This document shows, in pieces, positions 17,585 through 27,578 of a stretch of 64,000 nucleotides of DNA. Under the pieces are notes generated by a model. The model did no database searches. It saw only the letters and a list, made by a program, of their open reading frames with translations, and was not told the origin of the DNA. The position numbers and the translations under genes are program-made. The DNA comes from Trichocoleus sp. FACHB-46 (GTDB lineage: Bacteria > Cyanobacteriota > Cyanobacteriia > FACHB-46): contig NZ_JACJOD010000013.1 in assembly GCF_014695385.1 (NCBI RefSeq), positions 1-64,000 of the forward strand. Direction: 5' to 3'. Each line of letters starts with the position of its first letter. Positions within the stretch are counted from its first letter, which is position 1.

Positions 17585-18736
17585 GTGCTGCTATCAAAAG
17601 GTTTTGAAGTAGAGCTGTACACAGGAACCCCCCAGGGCGACATTGTGGGATTATCCGACAAGATTGTGGCAACCTTAGATGGGTTTGTGCGCGAGCCTGA
17701 TAGCCGCAATGTTGAGTACACTACTGCTCCGTTGTGCCGCTATGAGCGCTTACTCTGTGACTTAGTGCATCCTCGCGTGTCCCTACGACGCTATCTCAAT
17801 CAGTTGGGCGACTATACCCTGCTACCAGGTAGCACTTTGTCTTTGGGGGGGAGCGATCGCTTCTGCCGCTCCGATCCTGGCAATCCTTACCACGGCTATA
17901 TTGAGCGCACTTATGGCACTAAGGTCGTCACAGCCAGCATCCATATCAACATCGGCATTGCTGAGCCAGAGCTGTTGATGCAAGCTTGCCGCTTGATTCG
18001 ATTAGAAGCTCCTCTATATCTAGCCCTCAGTGCGTCCTCTCCTTTTTTAGATGGTCAGGCGACAGGTTACCACTCTACTCGTTGGGGACTCTTTCCTAAA
18101 ACTCCCGCTCATGTGCCTCTGTTTGAGAGTCATGCTCATTTCATTCAGTGGACGGAGGCTCAGCTCGTAGCAGGTACGATGCAAAATGTACGGCACCTTT
18201 GGGATTCTGTTCGACCGAATGGCGATCGCCGTCCTTATAATCTCAATCGCCTGGAACTCAGAATTTGTGATTTAGTTTCAGATCCGATCGCTCTGCTAGC
18301 CATTACCGCGCTCTTAGAAGCTCGCCTGCAACAACTCATTGCTGACCCCAATCTTGATCCGCTCACAGCCAGCACCTTACCCGCTACAACTCGCGCTGAA
18401 GATTTAATTGAACTGACGAATGCCAACGAAGCTGCGGTATCCCGAAACAGCCTAGATGCAGAACTGAGGCATTGGCAAGACGGTAGAACAATTTTGGCTA
18501 GAGATTGGATTGAGCAGCTTTATCAAGAAGTATGGGCGATCGCTAAACAGCAGGGATTTAGCTGTTTTCTCCTACCGCTGAAAAAAATCTTACGAGAAGG
18601 TAATGAAGCGCAACAATGGCTGAAACTGCATGAATCAGGTATAGATAGCCGCACAGTCATTGGTCAAGCTATTCAAGCAATGGCAGAGCAGGAGCGAGCT
18701 TTAGAACTTGAGTTATGCCAGCCTATCGCCGCGTAG
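17585..18736 (+). CDS. gshA: Glutamate-cysteine ligase, cyanobacterial type
   Basis: The 383-residue protein matches the cyanobacterial GshA family (GCS2-like fold), which makes gamma-glutamylcysteine, the first step of glutathione synthesis. Typical stretches: KGFEVELYTGTPQGDIVGLS at the N-terminus, EPDSRNVEYTTAPL, LPGSTLSLGGSDRF and KVVTASIHINIGI, which line the active site. Start GTG 17585, preceded by TTGAGGAAAA. The second enzyme, gshB, is 17 kb downstream with a glutaredoxin, so the pathway is present but split. Confidence 0.93.
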   Translation: MLLSKGFEVELYTGTPQGDIVGLSDKIVATLDGFVREPDSRNVEYTTAPLCRYERLLCDLVHPRVSLRRYLNQLGDYTLLPGSTLSLGGSDRFCRSDPGNPYHGYIERTYGTKVVTASIHINIGIAEPELLMQACRLIRLEAPLYLALSASSPFLDGQATGYHSTRWGLFPKTPAHVPLFESHAHFIQWTEAQLVAGTMQNVRHLWDSVRPNGDRRPYNLNRLELRICDLVSDPIALLAITALLEARLQQLIADPNLDPLTASTLPATTRAEDLIELTNANEAAVSRNSLDAELRHWQDGRTILARDWIEQLYQEVWAIAKQQGFSCFLLPLKKILREGNEAQQWLKLHESGIDSRTVIGQAIQAMAEQERALELELCQPIAA

Positions 18737-19083
18737 TTATTCACCTGAGGCATTGCAGCTCTGAACTTAGCGCCTTTAATTTTCCACTGTAGTTATTAAG
18801 CAAGGAACATTTCAGCTTCTAAAAGCCAGGACTGCCAGCTTTAGAAATTCTTCTTTTAGCAAAATAATTCTGGCTGAAGACCAAAAGAAATTGTTTGTAG
18901 CCCTGAATGCCAAAATAGGGGTATTAAACTATCGAAGATCCGAATCATGAATGAATTGATTGATCAGGATCTTTAATCAACTTGCGTTTTTTCTGGAACT
19001 ATTAAAAAAATATATAGGTTCGTCTACCAAAAGGTAGACTTTTTTGTGTTTTCAGCGAGTGGTATCAGCACAAATTACTCTTT
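18737..19083. other. Intergenic region gshA-trmL
   Basis: The 347 bp hold no credible ORF. An inverted pair AAGATCC/GGATCTT (about 18934-18977) encloses a long AT-rich loop, with a T-rich stretch after it. A stronger terminator lies at the right end (next entry). Confidence 0.4.
19022..19046 (+). terminator. Terminator just upstream of trmL
   Basis: GTCTACC and GGTAGAC form a perfect 7-bp stem with a 4-nt loop followed by TTTTTTG. It lies 290 bp after gshA but only 38 bp before the trmL start, so trmL would need a promoter downstream of it, or the hairpin acts as an attenuator. Confidence 0.8.
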
Positions 19084-19563
19084 ATGCCCCAAGTTGTCTT
19101 AGTTCATCCCCAAATCCCCCAAAATACGGGCAATATCGCCAGAACTTGCGCTGCTACGGGTACAGAATTGCATTTAGTGGCTCCTCTAGGCTTTGAAATC
19201 ACCGATCGCTATCTGAAGCGAGCAGGTCTGGACTATTGGCCCTACGTTAAGCTGCATTATCACGGCTCTGTAGAGATTTTCCAGGCTTACTCTCGATCTA
19301 AGGGAGGCCGCTGGCTAGGTTTTAGCGCTAGAGGAAGCTGTAGTTATATTGAATGCCAGTATCAAGCCGATGATTGGCTGCTGTTTGGCAGTGAAACTCA
19401 AGGTCTGCCCGCAGAAGTTTTAGATATGTGTGACCAAGTGCTCTACATTCCTATGGGGCAGCCTCACGTTCGTAGCCTTAACCTATCCGTCAGTGCAGCC
19501 GTTGGTTTATTTGAAGCCCGCCGTCAATTGGGTGATCTTAGCGTTAAGCCTGAGCAGCCTTGA
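19084..19563 (+). CDS. trmL: tRNA (cytidine(34)-2'-O)-methyltransferase TrmL
   Basis: The 159-residue SPOUT enzyme methylates the ribose of the wobble base in tRNA-Leu isoacceptors. All three SPOUT motifs are visible: NTGNIARTCAATG (motif 1), LLFGSETQGLP (motif 2), and the knot-forming VRSLNLSVSAAVGLFEA (motif 3). Length matches the minimal TrmL type without an RNA-binding extension. Start ATG 19084. Confidence 0.93.
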   Translation: MPQVVLVHPQIPQNTGNIARTCAATGTELHLVAPLGFEITDRYLKRAGLDYWPYVKLHYHGSVEIFQAYSRSKGGRWLGFSARGSCSYIECQYQADDWLLFGSETQGLPAEVLDMCDQVLYIPMGQPHVRSLNLSVSAAVGLFEARRQLGDLSVKPEQP

Positions 19564-19825
19564 CAAGTTCATTTTCAGGTAGGCGATCGCTTAATTCTTA
19601 TATTGCGATTGAGTAGTCATCTCTATTCAATGACTTTACTCTCTATTAGAAATGGAAAATCAGAAAGTAGTTCTATGGTAGGCAGTTAGAGTTGGATAAA
19701 ATTATTTCGTCGCACAAAATACAAAATCTATCCGGAAGCAATAAGAAATTCCTATAAAGAATTCGATGAGATCACCCAATCTACGCTGTGAATTTTGATC
19801 ACTTTGTCATGGTCTTATCCTGTTC

Positions 19826-20008
19826 CATCCGAAAACTGCTGTAGCGATCAAAACAGACGGGTTTGCTCTTGGGAACCTAAATCCCAAATTTTTAGTTACC
19901 TTAATCTGGGTGCATGATTCCACGGTTGATGTTCACCAAAACTTCACGTAGAGTCACGTCTGTAGTTAAGTTGAATCCTGTACCCCAGCTCTGAGACGGC
20001 TGAAAAAA
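19826..20008 (+). promoter_or_regulatory. Structured leader of the M23 gene; candidate ydaO-type c-di-AMP riboswitch
   Basis: The roughly 800-bp gap before the LysM/M23 gene contains a block with features like the ydaO/yuaA class: ATCCGAAAAC near the 5' end, then GACGGG, GGGAACC with a following A-rich stretch, CTGGGTGCATGATTCC, and far downstream TACCCCAGCT. CTGGG can pair with CCCAG, and GGAA with TTCC, as GGGGUGAAUC and GAACCC...CAGCU do in that class. The ydaO class is known to sit before cell-wall genes. The match is by eye and partial, so this is a candidate only; a covariance search with RF00379 is decisive. Confidence 0.35.
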
Positions 20009-20359
20009 ACCGTTACTGACGCAATGACAAACACTAGTTTTTGGGCGAGTAATCTGAAATCTGCACTTGATTTAGCAAACGAGAGAAGTGCGTTAAACTT
20101 CAGTTTGATTAGCTCTTCAAGAGAAACTGCAACTCAATTTCTGAGACAGCAAAACCCCTTGAGCTGGACTCAAAAATCGACTCTTGAATTTTTTGTTAAG
20201 TAGTGTAAGCTTGTCTAAACCAAAAAAGCAGGGTAATCTTGCCTAGGTGTAATTGCCGTCAGTGATCTTCGTCTGTTTTCAATGTGATTTGCATCATTGA
20301 CTGACGACGGATCGAGTGAATTGAGGACAGTTAAGCGCTGGTCATTAGGAGGTCGTTCT

Positions 20360-22747
20360 TTGAAACGAGCATTTCCGCAGAAGGTCAAGTCTGTTCTTTC
20401 CCACACACCAGGAAGTGATGTGGCTGATGAACAAAGCAAGCAGGGGCCAACCGAGGTCAATCGTAAGGCTTGCACCTCTGCTGCCATGATTGGATTAGCA
20501 ATCTCGATGGGTGCGTCCAGTTTATTACTGCCTCGGCAAAACGATCGAGCTGTGGCAGCAGAACCGTTGACTGTTGAACCATCGGTTGCAACCGTTCCGG
20601 CTTACGAAGTTGCAGCTCTCTCAGCTACCCCAGAAATCGAGCCAGCAGCAGCTACACTGCCTGTGCCAGAGTCTTCTGCTATCAAGCACAGTGTGCAACC
20701 AGGCCAGACCCTGTGGCAAATTGCTCGACTCTATCAAGTTGATGCTACCGCGATCGCTACCGCTAATGGTATCGCCCCTAGCACCACCCTAGAGGTTGGT
20801 CAGATTCTACAGATTCCTTCTGTCTCCTCTACTTCCACCTCTTACGAGGTTGCTTCAGCCCAGTTGGAACCAAGCCCCACGTTTGATCCCACGGCTGAGC
20901 TACAAGTAAACGAACCCAGCATTGCTTCTGTAGATCAAGCTGAGGTTTTGAAGGAACAGCAAGACATTGCTCTCGATCGCTTAAAGCAAAAGCGAGATGA
21001 GCTGAAAAATAGTCTGGCGGAGTTACGGTCTGAGGAAGGTCAAAGTTTAGTTAATAGCAATCAGGTTGCTACAGCTTTCGCTGAGGAGTCTGATGTCGAT
21101 GGTGCAGCAAGCCAAGTAACTGCCACTGCATCTCCTGAAACTCCATTGGTAACCGCAGAGGTGGCTCAAAAAACGCAACCTCAAGAGCCTCAAGTTGTTG
21201 CAGCGACCGAAGTACCACAAGCAAAACCAGTGGTCACCCTCGCTGAACTTGCTCAAGTACCTACTCCGACTCTGGAGCCTAAGGTGATTGAGTCCAAAAC
21301 CAATGAGTCCAGCTCTGTAGTAGCGACCGCTCAGGGCACGAAAGCTTTGAAACCAGAAGCTGAGACTCAAGTCATTATCGAGCCTCAGGTAGTTCCCGCT
21401 CCCAGCTCTGTAGTGATTCCGGAGGCCATGAGTGAGCCTCAGGTGCCAACAGCGGTTGAGCAAAGCGCTTATCGGGTCGGCCCTGGGGACACCTTGGATG
21501 CGATCGCTCGGAATCACGGCATTTCTAGAGCAGAACTGATTCAAGCCAACCGAATCAGCGATCCGAACTATATCCGAGTTAATCAGGTGCTCACAATTCC
21601 TCAAGTCAAAGAGGGCACTTTACAAGTCGCTACTACGGCTGATGTCGCCAACGGAACGGCACCAACCTTAGTCGCTTCGACCAGTGGTGTTTCTGTTCCC
21701 ACCATTCCAGTTGTGGGAGCTAGCCTACCTAGCACCTCTGCTGCTGGCGCTAAATCCGCTGAATTCCGAGGCACGATCGCAGCAGTACCCAAGCAAGCGA
21801 TCGCTACGGAGAAGGCGGCTGAAGGCCAAGAGGGTACCAAGGTAGCAACAGCTCCACTGAGCAATGCACCTTTTTCTGAGAAGCCAAGCAGCTCAGGAGC
21901 CTCGTTTAACCCAGACGCAAGCAACAGCCCTTACATCAACAACTTGAAATCCGAGATTATTAAGTTGCGTGAGAAGTACCGAGCTACTGGGTCATCTAAA
22001 GCCACCGCTACTCAGGCTAATGTGCTGAAGACAGTGCCTTCTATCAGCGCTGCTCCATCTCAGAAGCCTAATGCTAGCCCTGTAACGGCTCGGCAGGTCA
22101 ATCCAGAATTCAGCCCTAGCCGCTACACAGAAGCTCTACAAGCCGAAATTCGGACGCTACAGCAAAAGCGTCAGTCTGGGCAATCTTCAGCTCCTACAGC
22201 GTCTAATACGGTCAAGCCAGAAGCTAGTCAAAAGTTGGTTGCGGCCGCTCCCCTAGGTTCAGACTCCTATGATCCCCTGGTGAAGCCTCTAGTAGGACAA
22301 ACCGTGTCTCCTGATTTGCCACCTTTGGCGGCAGCCGATCGCTATCTGCCAGAAAACGCAGCTAGCTTCAAGGGTTATATTTGGCCCGCGAAGGGAGTTC
22401 TAAGCTCAGGTTATGGTTGGCGCTGGGGTCGGATGCACAAAGGAATCGACATTGCGGCTCCTGTAGGAACTCCTGTTGTAGCAGCAGCTTCTGGTGTTGT
22501 GATCACTGCTGGTTGGAATGAGGGTGGGTATGGCAATTTAGTCGAGATTCAGCATCCCGACGGTAGCGTTACTCTATATGCCCACAACAACCGGATTCTG
22601 GTGCGTTCAGGCCAGCAAGTTGACCAAGGTCAGCAAATTGCCGAAATGGGCAGCACTGGCTATAGCACAGGTCCTCACTCCCACTTTGAGCTCCATGCTG
22701 CTGGGCAAGGTGCTGTCAATCCAATGAAGTACCTCGCTAGCCGCTAA
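20360..22747 (+). CDS. LysM and M23 peptidase domain cell-wall protein
   Basis: The 795-residue protein has a basic N-terminus with one hydrophobic segment (SAAMIGLAISMGASSLLLP, about residues 43-61), two LysM domains (about 110-160 and 370-420) that bind peptidoglycan, long Ala/Pro/Gln-rich linkers, and a C-terminal M23 (LytM) domain. The zinc site is complete: HKGIDIAAP and GPHSHFELH. It should be an envelope protein acting as, or activating, a peptidoglycan hydrolase. I start at TTG 20360 because AGGAGG at 20347-20352 is ideally placed; the frame is open upstream to a TTG at 20297 without such a site. The leader may be riboswitch-controlled. Confidence 0.9.
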   Translation: MKRAFPQKVKSVLSHTPGSDVADEQSKQGPTEVNRKACTSAAMIGLAISMGASSLLLPRQNDRAVAAEPLTVEPSVATVPAYEVAALSATPEIEPAAATLPVPESSAIKHSVQPGQTLWQIARLYQVDATAIATANGIAPSTTLEVGQILQIPSVSSTSTSYEVASAQLEPSPTFDPTAELQVNEPSIASVDQAEVLKEQQDIALDRLKQKRDELKNSLAELRSEEGQSLVNSNQVATAFAEESDVDGAASQVTATASPETPLVTAEVAQKTQPQEPQVVAATEVPQAKPVVTLAELAQVPTPTLEPKVIESKTNESSSVVATAQGTKALKPEAETQVIIEPQVVPAPSSVVIPEAMSEPQVPTAVEQSAYRVGPGDTLDAIARNHGISRAELIQANRISDPNYIRVNQVLTIPQVKEGTLQVATTADVANGTAPTLVASTSGVSVPTIPVVGASLPSTSAAGAKSAEFRGTIAAVPKQAIATEKAAEGQEGTKVATAPLSNAPFSEKPSSSGASFNPDASNSPYINNLKSEIIKLREKYRATGSSKATATQANVLKTVPSISAAPSQKPNASPVTARQVNPEFSPSRYTEALQAEIRTLQQKRQSGQSSAPTASNTVKPEASQKLVAAAPLGSDSYDPLVKPLVGQTVSPDLPPLAAADRYLPENAASFKGYIWPAKGVLSSGYGWRWGRMHKGIDIAAPVGTPVVAAASGVVITAGWNEGGYGNLVEIQHPDGSVTLYAHNNRILVRSGQQVDQGQQIAEMGSTGYSTGPHSHFELHAAGQGAVNPMKYLASR

Positions 22748-22779
22748 TTAGCTCAAGCGTTACTTAATCAAAATTGATC

Positions 22780-22812
22780 ATCGGGGAGGTCTTTGGCTTC
22801 CCCGATTGCTTT
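22780..22812 (+). terminator. Terminator of the LysM/M23 gene
   Basis: ATCGGGGA pairs perfectly with TCCCCGAT around an 11-nt loop, followed by TGCTTTT. Confidence 0.85.
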
Positions 22813-22929
22813 TATGTCTGTAACAGCTAGCCTAAATTTTTTAGATTTTTTCAGATAAGGATAGCGATCGCTAACTTTTTTATGCTATTTTAATAAAGCG
22901 AAATCAGTCAGCACTGATGGATGCAGCTC

Positions 22930-23002
22930 GGCTCAGTAGCTCAGTGGTTAGAGCAGGGGACTCATAAGCCCAAGGTCGCAGGTTCAAATCCCGCCTGAGC
23001 CA
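22930..23002 (+). tRNA. tRNA-Met (CAT anticodon)
   Basis: The 73-nt sequence folds as a cloverleaf: acceptor GGCTCAG/CTGAGCC, D arm GCTC/GAGC, anticodon loop CTCATAA, T arm with GGTTCAAATCC, discriminator A. No CCA is encoded. Anticodon CAT can be initiator Met, elongator Met or Ile with lysidine. The fully paired first acceptor base pair (G-C) argues against the initiator. Elongator Met is my reading; Ile2 is the alternative. Confidence 0.9.
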
Positions 23003-23093
23003 TTCTAGATAAGTCAAAATTAAGGTGATTTTTTTGTGATGCAGCGATCGCTTCTGGCAATAAGCTGGCGATCGCTTTAGACCTTGATGCTGT

Positions 23094-23357
23094 TCAGCTG
23101 CTGCGCTTATTCCTGTTTAGGTTAACAGTTTCTACAGTCCGCAGCACCAAATCAAGACGTTTACGCTGCTTTAGCCACTCTCTGCAAGCATCTTTGGCTA
23201 GCTGAATCTCTTCCTCCGTCAAAGTCTCATCTGAGGGGGCAGAAACTAAAATATTGGCTACTTTTGCAGCTTTGTAAAAAGGAACTCCATGCTTGACTAG
23301 TTCGGTATGGAATAACTCTTCTTTTTGCTTAGGAGATATTAAAAGCTTTTCCTGCAT
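23094..23357 (-). CDS. Small protein of unknown function
   Basis: The 87-residue protein (MQEKLLISPKQKEEL...) is charged, predicted helical and has no membrane segment. It includes a helix-turn-like PFYKAAKVANILVSAP followed by ETLTEEEIQLAKDACREWLKQ (listed in two parts). The Glu/Lys pattern looks like a real protein rather than an antisense frame, and no competing gene occupies the region. No clear ribosome site is visible before ATG 23357. I do not recognise a family. It is 144 bp downstream of ruvC on the same strand. Confidence 0.55.
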   Translation of the reverse strand: MQEKLLISPKQKEELFHTELVKHGVPFYKAAKVANILVSAPSDETLTEEEIQLAKDACREWLKQRKRLDLVLRTVETVNLNRNKRSS

Positions 23358-23501
23358 GATCGTTTAACAACAGGGAATAAATTAGTTTGAATTTGCATTG
23401 TTTTATCGCCCATAACCTTACGGCGCCTCTATAACTGCTTACATCTACCTCTGGAAGGGTCACAGAACCTCACTCAACTCTGAATCCATAAAGACGTGTC
23501 A

Positions 23502-23981
23502 TCAGCGCTGAAACCAAGCCGTTAAGGCCACTGCCAGGCCGTCTGCCGCATCATCGGGTCTAGGGATGGCATCTAAGTTAAGTTCCCGTGCCACGGCTTG
23601 CTGCACCTCTTGCTTGTCGGCTCCACCGTAGCCCGTTAAAGCCTGCTTGATCTGAGCTGGAGTAAATTCCACAAAAGGTACTTTGTGCTGCGCTAGGACC
23701 AACATCAACACGCCACGGGCTTGAGCAACGGCGATCGTGTTGCCCATGCGGTAGAAAAACAGCTTTTCGATCGCCACTAGATCGGGTTGCCATTCGTTTA
23801 GCAGCGTATGCAGGTCGTCATAAATGGTGCAGAGGCGATCGCCCATTTCTGTATGAGCTGGAGTTTGGATTACCCCAAAATCAAGCAGGGTAGGAGCGTG
23901 GTTACCCTCGTCCCTACCCAAAATAATGCCAAAGCCTAGGATCGCCAATCCGGGGTCTAAGCCTAGGACACGTTTTTCCAT
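23502..23981 (-). CDS. ruvC: Holliday junction resolvase RuvC
   Basis: The 159-residue endonuclease cuts four-way DNA junctions after RuvAB branch migration. Acidic active-site residues lie in GLDPG (N-terminus), VAIEKLFF (middle) and [14 protein letters not shown] (C-terminus), with the [10 protein letters not shown] loop typical of RuvC. Start ATG 23981 is 22 bp behind the chlI stop, suggesting co-transcription with chlI. Confidence 0.95.
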   Translation of the reverse strand: MEKRVLGLDPGLAILGFGIILGRDEGNHAPTLLDFGVIQTPAHTEMGDRLCTIYDDLHTLLNEWQPDLVAIEKLFFYRMGNTIAVAQARGVLMLVLAQHKVPFVEFTPAQIKQALTGYGGADKQEVQQAVARELNLDAIPRPDDAADGLAVALTAWFQR

Positions 23982-24003
23982 TGTCGTTTAGCGAGCCTCT
24001 AGT

Positions 24004-25134
24004 TTAGCGAGCTCTGGCTCCAGTGCCGTTAGTCGCAGCCACCGCCTCAGTTTCTGCTTCTTCTAAGCCGAATACGCGATTAAACACTTTTTCCACTTTG
24101 TAGCCAGAATCAATGGATTCTAGAGGGTCTTTGCGGAGGCGGTGACGCAGACAAAGCGTGACCACTCGGCGAATGTCATCGACAGTGACTTCGGTGCGAC
24201 CTTCCAAGGCTGCGATCGCTTTGGCAGCCCGATTGGTCACGATATCGCCTCGGAGCCCATCTACATCTAACTCAGAGCAAACCTGAGAGATATTCACGCG
24301 CAGATCGTAGTCCATGCTGACAGATTTGAGGCGTTCTTGCGCTCCCACTAAGCGCTCTTGTAGCTCATCCTGCTGCGCCTGATACTGCTCTAGGAAAGCT
24401 TGAGGGTTTTGGTCAAACTCAGTGCGTTGCTCGACGATTTGCACCCGTAGAGATGGCTCTTTGACGGTGCGGATCTCCGCGTGCATCCCGAAGCGGTCGA
24501 GCAGTTGGGGTCGGAGTTCACCTTCTTCTGGGTTCCCGGAACCAACCAAGACGAAACGAGCCGGGTGCCGAATCGAAATACCTTCCCGCTCAACTGTATT
24601 CCAACCAGAGGCGGCAGAGTCGAGGAGTACGTCTACCAAGTGGTCATCCAGCAAGTTGACTTCATCCACATACAGGATGCCTCGGTTTGCCTTGGCTAAC
24701 AGGCCAGGTTCAAATGCTTTTACCCCTTCTGATAATGCTTTTTCGATGTCGATCGTGCCACAAACTCGGTCTTCGGTCGCACCAAGGGGCAAGTCAACCA
24801 TGATGACTTTTTTCTGGGCAACTTTAACACCACCCTGCTGCTCTACCAGTTGTTTGACGGCATCGCTCATCAGCTCCGGATCGGTGGGGTGGCTGTTGAA
24901 GGGGTCGTCTGCTACTACTTCAATTTCAGGTAGCAGGTCAGCCAAGGCACGAATGGTGGTGGATTTACCTGTGCCGCGATCGCCCATGATCATGACACCG
25001 CCAATCTTAGGGTCAATTACGTTCAGCAGCAGGGCCAGTTTCATTTCCTCCTGACCCACAATGGCTGTGAAGGGAAACACCAGGCGGCGAGTAGCTGATT
25101 TTGAATTTGGGCTAGCTTGGGCAGTCAGACTCAC
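24004..25134 (-). CDS. chlI: Magnesium chelatase ATPase subunit I
   Basis: The 376-residue AAA+ protein powers Mg insertion into protoporphyrin IX together with ChlD and ChlH, at the start of the chlorophyll branch. Walker A is GDRGTGKST (about residues 52-60), Walker B region [11 protein letters not shown], sensor [19 protein letters not shown] and an arginine-finger-type segment near HAEIRTV. Start GTG 25134, preceded by TAGG. It is the first gene of a likely chlI-ruvC unit. Its ChlH partner could be the main ChlH elsewhere or the paralogue at 11-15 kb. Confidence 0.95.
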   Translation of the reverse strand: MSLTAQASPNSKSATRRLVFPFTAIVGQEEMKLALLLNVIDPKIGGVMIMGDRGTGKSTTIRALADLLPEIEVVADDPFNSHPTDPELMSDAVKQLVEQQGGVKVAQKKVIMVDLPLGATEDRVCGTIDIEKALSEGVKAFEPGLLAKANRGILYVDEVNLLDDHLVDVLLDSAASGWNTVEREGISIRHPARFVLVGSGNPEEGELRPQLLDRFGMHAEIRTVKEPSLRVQIVEQRTEFDQNPQAFLEQYQAQQDELQERLVGAQERLKSVSMDYDLRVNISQVCSELDVDGLRGDIVTNRAAKAIAALEGRTEVTVDDIRRVVTLCLRHRLRKDPLESIDSGYKVEKVFNRVFGLEEAETEAVAATNGTGARAR

Positions 25135-25220
25135 AGGATTACCTAGATCTTAAGAATATTTGATGACTGTCTCTCATTTTGCCATACAGCCTAGAGCTAA
25201 ATGCACTCCCAGTACTCGTA

Positions 25221-27578
25221 TCAAGTTTCTAGCGCTTTAAGATCCCGCAAAACCTCACCAGCAGATTGGTATCGCTCGTTGAAGTAGTAGCAGATCATGC
25301 GATCCAAAACCGCCGCAAATTGATCGCTGACCTCAGTAAACTCTCGCCAAATCACAGTGCCCGTTTCAGGATTCGGTGACAGTTGGTAGGGAAAAAACCC
25401 GGTTAGGGCTTGAATGGCGATCATTCCCAGCGCATAAACATCGCTGCTGAGACCAGGGTATCCAGCTAGCTGCTCTGGGGGAGCATAGCCACGAGTACCG
25501 ATCGCAACAGTAAATCCTTCTTCTTGGGCGCTCTGGCGGGAAGCACTATAGTCTTGAGGCTGCATTTGTTTCACAGCTCCAAAATCAATTAGCACTAGTT
25601 GTTGATCGAGTTGGCGACGCATGATATTGCTGGGCTTGAGGTCCCGATGAATCACATGACGTTCGTGCAGAAATGCTAAGACTTCTAAGATGGGCCTGAG
25701 TAACTCTACAACTTGAGCTTCTAACAACCGCTTGCCGGCAGGTAACTCCTCGCTGAGAGGGTGCCCCGCTATAAATTCCTCTACTAAGTAAAACTCAGCG
25801 TTCTCTTCAAATGAAGCTAAAAGTTGCGGAATTTGATCGTGTTTCCCTAGCTTTTCCAAAATTTCAGCTTCAGTTTTGAACAAGCGTCTAGCAGTTTGCA
25901 AAAAACGCATATCACTCCGGGCTGGCACTAAATGCTTCACCACGCACAGCGGATTACCGGGTCGCTGAGTATCTTGAGCTAAATAGGTCAAGCTAAACCC
26001 CCCGGATGCCAGGACGCGATCAATTTTGTAGCGCCGACTCAACAGGAAGCGAGGGCGATCGCTGATTGGGTCTTCAAGGTCATTAGCAACATGCTGATCT
26101 GAATAAGTGCGGGTATTAATGGCCTCAGTTGCATCATTAGACTTGGTGCTACTAGTGGGCACCTGGGTGGTGACACTCCGCTTGGTACTCTGGGTCGGGA
26201 TTAAGGTGGTGTCACCACTTGCAGCACTGGTCGGAGCGCTAGTTAAAGCAATGGTTGGATCCCCACTTAACAAGGTTTGCAACAGGGCAATCGTTTTTTC
26301 TTGGTCTTCAACTTGTTCAGCGATCGTTTTACGCTCTTGATACGCCTGATAAGCAAAGTAAGAAACCAAGCTACCCGCTGTCGTGAGTAGGGCGATCGCA
26401 GGCGGTACAAAAGGAATCCAAGCAGACTGGGTAAACCAGCCATAGCAAACCAGATATAAGCCACCGACGGCAGCAATTCCTATCAAACCCAGGTAGACCG
26501 GATGCCGAACTCGCCAAGCCAACAAGGCCCCTACCGCCGCCCAGCCCCAAATCCACAATCCTTCAGCCCACTCAGGCCAAAACCAAACTAGCGATCGCTG
26601 GCCCAACGCCGCACTGATAAATTGACTGACCATGTGAGCATGAATCAGCACTCCTGGCATTTCTGGGTTGCCCTGCTCAATCGCGCTGTAGGGAGTAGGA
26701 AACAAATCTTTGATACTAGGGGCTGTGGTTCCGATCAAGATAATTTTGTCTTTGATCCAGGCTGGATTCACTTGACGCTGCAATACCTGCGTCAATGTCA
26801 CTTGACGAGCCACTCGCTGGTTCGAGTGATAGCTCAATAAGACTTGATACCCGCCAGCATCACCGTTGCTGTAACCACCGGAATTTGGTTGTAACGGCGT
26901 AAACACAGCCTCACCCCAGCGGACTGCCTGGTAACTTTTCCAGGGCTGTTGCGGGGTAATTCCTCGGGGGGCCAAATACTTTGATGCCAACCGCAACGAC
27001 AAAGAAGCAAATTCAGCGTTATCAGTTTCTCCGAAGAGAAAATTGCGCCGAATCACGTTGTCAGAGTCGAAGACAATATCGTTAAATCCCACCCGCTCAC
27101 TTGGCACACCCGGCGGAGCCTTGGTCTTGTTGTTGGCTGTGTCCCCCAAGGTCGAGATTGTGACTACATTCGGTGCTTGTAGTTGTTGCAGCAGGGACGT
27201 GCGCCCCGGTGGCTGGGGAATTTCCCGCAGGATATCTAAACCAATGGCAGCGGGCTGGTAACGCTGGAGTTCAGCTAAGGCTTGCGCGATCGCCTGATCC
27301 GAGATTGGCCACCTATTTTGAGCTTGAATATCTGATTCGGTAATGGCAACTACAAGTAAGCGAGGGTCAGGTCCCAAATCAGGTTGCAGTTGCACTAGGC
27401 GATCGTAAGCCGCTAACTCCAGCAGTTGCCATCCTCCCACTTGCCGCACCCCCAGCACCAAACCTGTGACAATCACGCTCGTCACTAGAGCGGGTTGAGT
27501 CACCATCGGTATCAGCTTGCGCCAGCGTTCTAAGCTAGGCCGTGTAAAACGGATTTGATGCGCCAGTTTAGAGATCAC
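25221..27578 (-). CDS. CHASE2 sensor serine/threonine protein kinase
   Basis: The 785-residue membrane protein has an N-terminal membrane segment (about 30-48), a CHASE2 extracytoplasmic sensor domain (about 55-330, with AAYDRLVQLQP and LIGTTAPSIKDLFPTP), three closely spaced membrane helices (about 340-420), a Thr/Ser-rich linker (about 440-500) and a Hanks-type kinase (517-785). Kinase residues are intact: glycine loop ASGGFSLTY, Lys 548, HRDLKPSN with Asp 646, and DFG with Asp 665. CHASE2 kinases are abundant in cyanobacteria; their ligands are mostly unknown. It is a single gene between chlI and the divergent dapB. Confidence 0.93.
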   Translation of the reverse strand: MISKLAHQIRFTRPSLERWRKLIPMVTQPALVTSVIVTGLVLGVRQVGGWQLLELAAYDRLVQLQPDLGPDPRLLVVAITESDIQAQNRWPISDQAIAQALAELQRYQPAAIGLDILREIPQPPGRTSLLQQLQAPNVVTISTLGDTANNKTKAPPGVPSERVGFNDIVFDSDNVIRRNFLFGETDNAEFASLSLRLASKYLAPRGITPQQPWKSYQAVRWGEAVFTPLQPNSGGYSNGDAGGYQVLLSYHSNQRVARQVTLTQVLQRQVNPAWIKDKIILIGTTAPSIKDLFPTPYSAIEQGNPEMPGVLIHAHMVSQFISAALGQRSLVWFWPEWAEGLWIWGWAAVGALLAWRVRHPVYLGLIGIAAVGGLYLVCYGWFTQSAWIPFVPPAIALLTTAGSLVSYFAYQAYQERKTIAEQVEDQEKTIALLQTLLSGDPTIALTSAPTSAASGDTTLIPTQSTKRSVTTQVPTSSTKSNDATEAINTRTYSDQHVANDLEDPISDRPRFLLSRRYKIDRVLASGGFSLTYLAQDTQRPGNPLCVVKHLVPARSDMRFLQTARRLFKTEAEILEKLGKHDQIPQLLASFEENAEFYLVEEFIAGHPLSEELPAGKRLLEAQVVELLRPILEVLAFLHERHVIHRDLKPSNIMRRQLDQQLVLIDFGAVKQMQPQDYSASRQSAQEEGFTVAIGTRGYAPPEQLAGYPGLSSDVYALGMIAIQALTGFFPYQLSPNPETGTVIWREFTEVSDQFAAVLDRMICYYFNERYQSAGEVLRDLKALET

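Noticed and set aside
21047-21604. Long minus-strand frame (185 codons) within the LysM/M23 gene
   Set aside because: It is antisense to the low-complexity Pro/Gln/Ala linker; its composition mirrors that strand and it has no ribosome site or domain.
23040-23080. Inverted pair of HIP1 octamers after the tRNA as an attachment site
   Set aside because: HIP1 is itself a palindrome and very common here; no integrase or direct repeat of the tRNA end is present.
24422-25054. Plus-strand frame of 210 codons inside chlI
   Set aside because: The opposite strand encodes an intact chlI with all motifs; the frame is a by-product of GC-rich third positions.
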